NCBI GenBank assembly: GCA_006937955.1
Contig: SSNP01000008.1
Location: forward strand, 4,262,796 to 4,326,795
Length of the DNA: 64,000 nucleotides
Direction of reading: 5' to 3'
DNA from: Pachypanchax playfairii
Lineage: Eukaryota; Chordata; Actinopteri; Cyprinodontiformes; Aplocheilidae
Position 1 is the stretch's first letter, and the number at the start of each line of letters is the position of its first letter. Under the pieces are notes generated by a model. It had not been told where the DNA came from, did no database searches, and worked only from the letters and a program-made list of their open reading frames with translations. The position numbers and the translations under genes were made by a program. Below are positions 62,415 to 64,000 of the stretch, in pieces.

Positions 62415-63123
62415 ATGAACATGAAGCACAGTTTCAGAACTGCCCTCTGGATGTTTCTTCTTCTAGGATGTCTTCAAGCGAATCCAATCAGGGATGCAAT
62501 CATCTCGATCCGGTATCTAACTGAGGAAGTTTCCTGTGTAAGTGAATATGTTGTCTGCTGTGTAAAATGTTTTAGTTCAACTGAATATTGATGTTCTCTC
62601 CTTTTGTTTTAGGGAAAACATGTGACTTTTGTGTCCCCAGAGATATCGGTAAGACATTACATGTGCAGTTATTATGGACTATGATGATATATTGTTATTT
62701 ATTAGAGACAACATGGTCCTTATTTGCTACTTTCTTGTACATATTCTGTATGATTTATGACAGTATTTCTTCATTCAGGATACCTGCCAAGCTGAAGGTC
62801 TGCAGGCTATAAAGGATGGATTGCTCAATGCCACAAGACAATGTGAAGGCACAAACCAGTTCCACTGGACTAAAGAGACCGTGGAAACTTTGGAAAAGAC
62901 CTCATTTCAGATGGTGAGTCTTAAGTGCAATATTGATTTAAAAATTACTACAAAACCTGGACTTGAAATAAAATGTACAATCCAAAACTAATTCGATGTC
63001 CTTGTCTGACAGAAAAACTCTTCAACCTGCAACTGGGAAAATCCACCTCGGAAACCATTTTCAGAATTTGTGGCAGACTTGAAAAGTTTCATTCAATTTG
63101 TCAACAGTGCTGCTGCCAACTAA
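62415..63123 (+). CDS. il2: interleukin 2 (or the percomorph IL-2-like paralog)
   Basis: T-cell growth cytokine, four-helix fold, common gamma-chain receptor. Exons: 62415-62537, 62613-62648, 62779-62913, 63013-63123, giving 134 aa. The four-exon, all-phase-0 layout is that of IL2 in other vertebrates. Residues 1 to about 22 form a signal peptide (WMFLLLGCLQA). Mature cysteines are C41, C56, C75 and C104; N70 (NAT) and N100 (NSS) are possible N-glycosylation sites. The C-terminal block PFSEFVADLKSFIQFVN is the helix-D signature. Met 62415 was chosen; an in-frame Met two codons later is possible. The 3'UTR carries ATTTA repeats (63234-63252) and AATAAA at 63295-63300. Some percomorphs have tandem il2 and il2-like genes, and I cannot tell which this is without the sequence to the right. 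Confidence 0.9.
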
Positions 63124-63232
63124 TCCAACACAAGTCCCTGATGGATCTGCATGTTTCGTCTGTATTTAAAACTACGCTGCACTAAAAAGAAATCTCTCTA
63201 AGTTTTGAAAACACTTTGGAAAAGTTCTCAAG

Positions 63233-63252
63233 TTATTTATATATTTATTTAT
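63233..63252 (+). promoter_or_regulatory. AU-rich element in il2 3'UTR
   Basis: Several ATTTA motifs (ttatttatatatttatttat) just upstream of the AATAAA signal at 63295-63300, as in other short-lived cytokine mRNAs. Confidence 0.75.
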
Positions 63253-63300
63253 ATTCAATTGATGCACCTGTATGCATGAATGGGAATTTTTGTAAATAAA

Positions 63301-64000
63301 AAGTGAACGATCCTTCTTGGAATGTGTGACTTTTTTCCAAATATCATTTTATTCAATCAAATACTAAATCTGTCTTTTCAAATGAAATCCATAGTACCAG
63401 GATACTTCCATGTTTTAACCGGTCAGTCTAAAATCTCTTACGCAGTTGCTCATCAGTACTTGATCTAGTCAAACAGACTATTTGACTGATTTCATGTCTG
63501 CTATGAGCTCGTCCAGCCACACCCAAGTGTTACTACAGTACGTAGTGCCTCTATTTTCAAACTCCTACTGAGAAAATAAACACTGATGTTTTGTTATTGC
63601 TAAGATTTTACTCACTACTAAAATATATATGAGCATTTTTGTTACATTTCTGGAGATCATGCTAAGAGATGGTTATAGATTACAGAAAGTATAACACATG
63701 ACAGTTTGCACATGTTTGTATAAACTGAATAAAATGACCTTCAGTTGACTTTTTCTTCACATTACAGGTAATAAAACATCTAGTAGGGCTGCTTGATTGT
63801 GGAAATACTATAAATCACAAATAAATTTTGTGAATCCTAAAATCCCTTTCGCCTGGAAACACACTGACTTTTATTAATTTAAAGACTGAATTGCTTTCCA
63901 AGTTAAAATTTCCTTGTTATACACGCTGCTGAACGTTCCCTTGTAATAAGTGTTTAGGTTATGCTCGGAATATGTAATAAATTTACATCAAGAATAAGAA
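63301..64000. other. il2 downstream sequence, nothing recognised
   Basis: AT-rich sequence after the il2 poly(A) signal. In other vertebrates ADAD1 and KIAA1109 lie on this side; no exon of either is recognisable here. Confidence 0.6.

Noticed and set aside
1..64000. CRISPR array, operon or phage features
   Set aside because: The tandem repeats lack unique spacers, and all genes are intron-containing vertebrate genes.

Overview
This is a stretch of vertebrate nuclear DNA, almost certainly from a ray-finned fish and probably a percomorph teleost. Genes are split by GT-AG introns, the background is AT-rich, and teleost-type repeats are present (Tc1-like, hAT, R4/Dong-like and RTE-like LINEs, L2 tails). 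Gene order gives the identity: afg2a (spata5) - nudt6 - fgf2 - bbs12 - cetn4 - il21 - il2. This is the teleost counterpart of the human 4q27 block (IL2-IL21-BBS12/CETN4-FGF2-NUDT6-SPATA5). Assembly gaps are 12028..12161 (134 N), 32085..32094 (10 N, a placeholder) and one N at 59402.

Layout. Positions 186..22593 (minus) hold exons 1-13 of afg2a, an AAA+ ATPase of 60S ribosome maturation; its 3' exons lie beyond the left edge. About 0.8 kb away, head to head, nudt6 (23402..28884, plus) encodes a Nudix hydrolase. Tail to tail with it is fgf2 (29495..33284, minus). Its exons 1 and 3 are clear, but exon 2 is not visible; a truncated Tc1-like transposon ending in the 10-N gap sits in its introns. 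After a 5 kb spacer come bbs12 (38397..40274, minus, one coding exon) and cetn4 (about 41106..43136, plus). These two ciliary/centriolar genes share a divergent promoter carrying an RFX X-box palindrome, an NRF1-like palindrome and CCAAT boxes. A nearly identical 0.9 kb direct repeat flanks the pair. The right third holds two four-helix cytokine genes on the plus strand: il21 (51053..53265, six exons) and il2 (62415..63123, four exons). In both, all introns are phase 0, a TATA box precedes the gene, and AU-rich elements lie in the 3'UTR.

Introns and spacers carry five minisatellites (unit lengths 12, 13, 39, 35 and 36 bp), a gap-interrupted hAT element, a hAT element nested in an R4/Dong-like LINE, an RTE-like LINE nested in another repeat, a possible solo LTR and several perfect CTCF-core matches. 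I recognise every protein-coding gene. I found no evidence of an undescribed multi-gene system. The most useful leads are the hidden fgf2 exon 2, the X-box shared by bbs12 and cetn4, the direct repeats around that pair, the GC-AG intron of afg2a, the fgf2/nudt6 antisense tail and two motif-breaking substitutions (nudt6 Nudix box, cetn4 EF-hand 2). Exon boundaries were read by eye from splice motifs, phase and family similarity; no alignments or searches were run.
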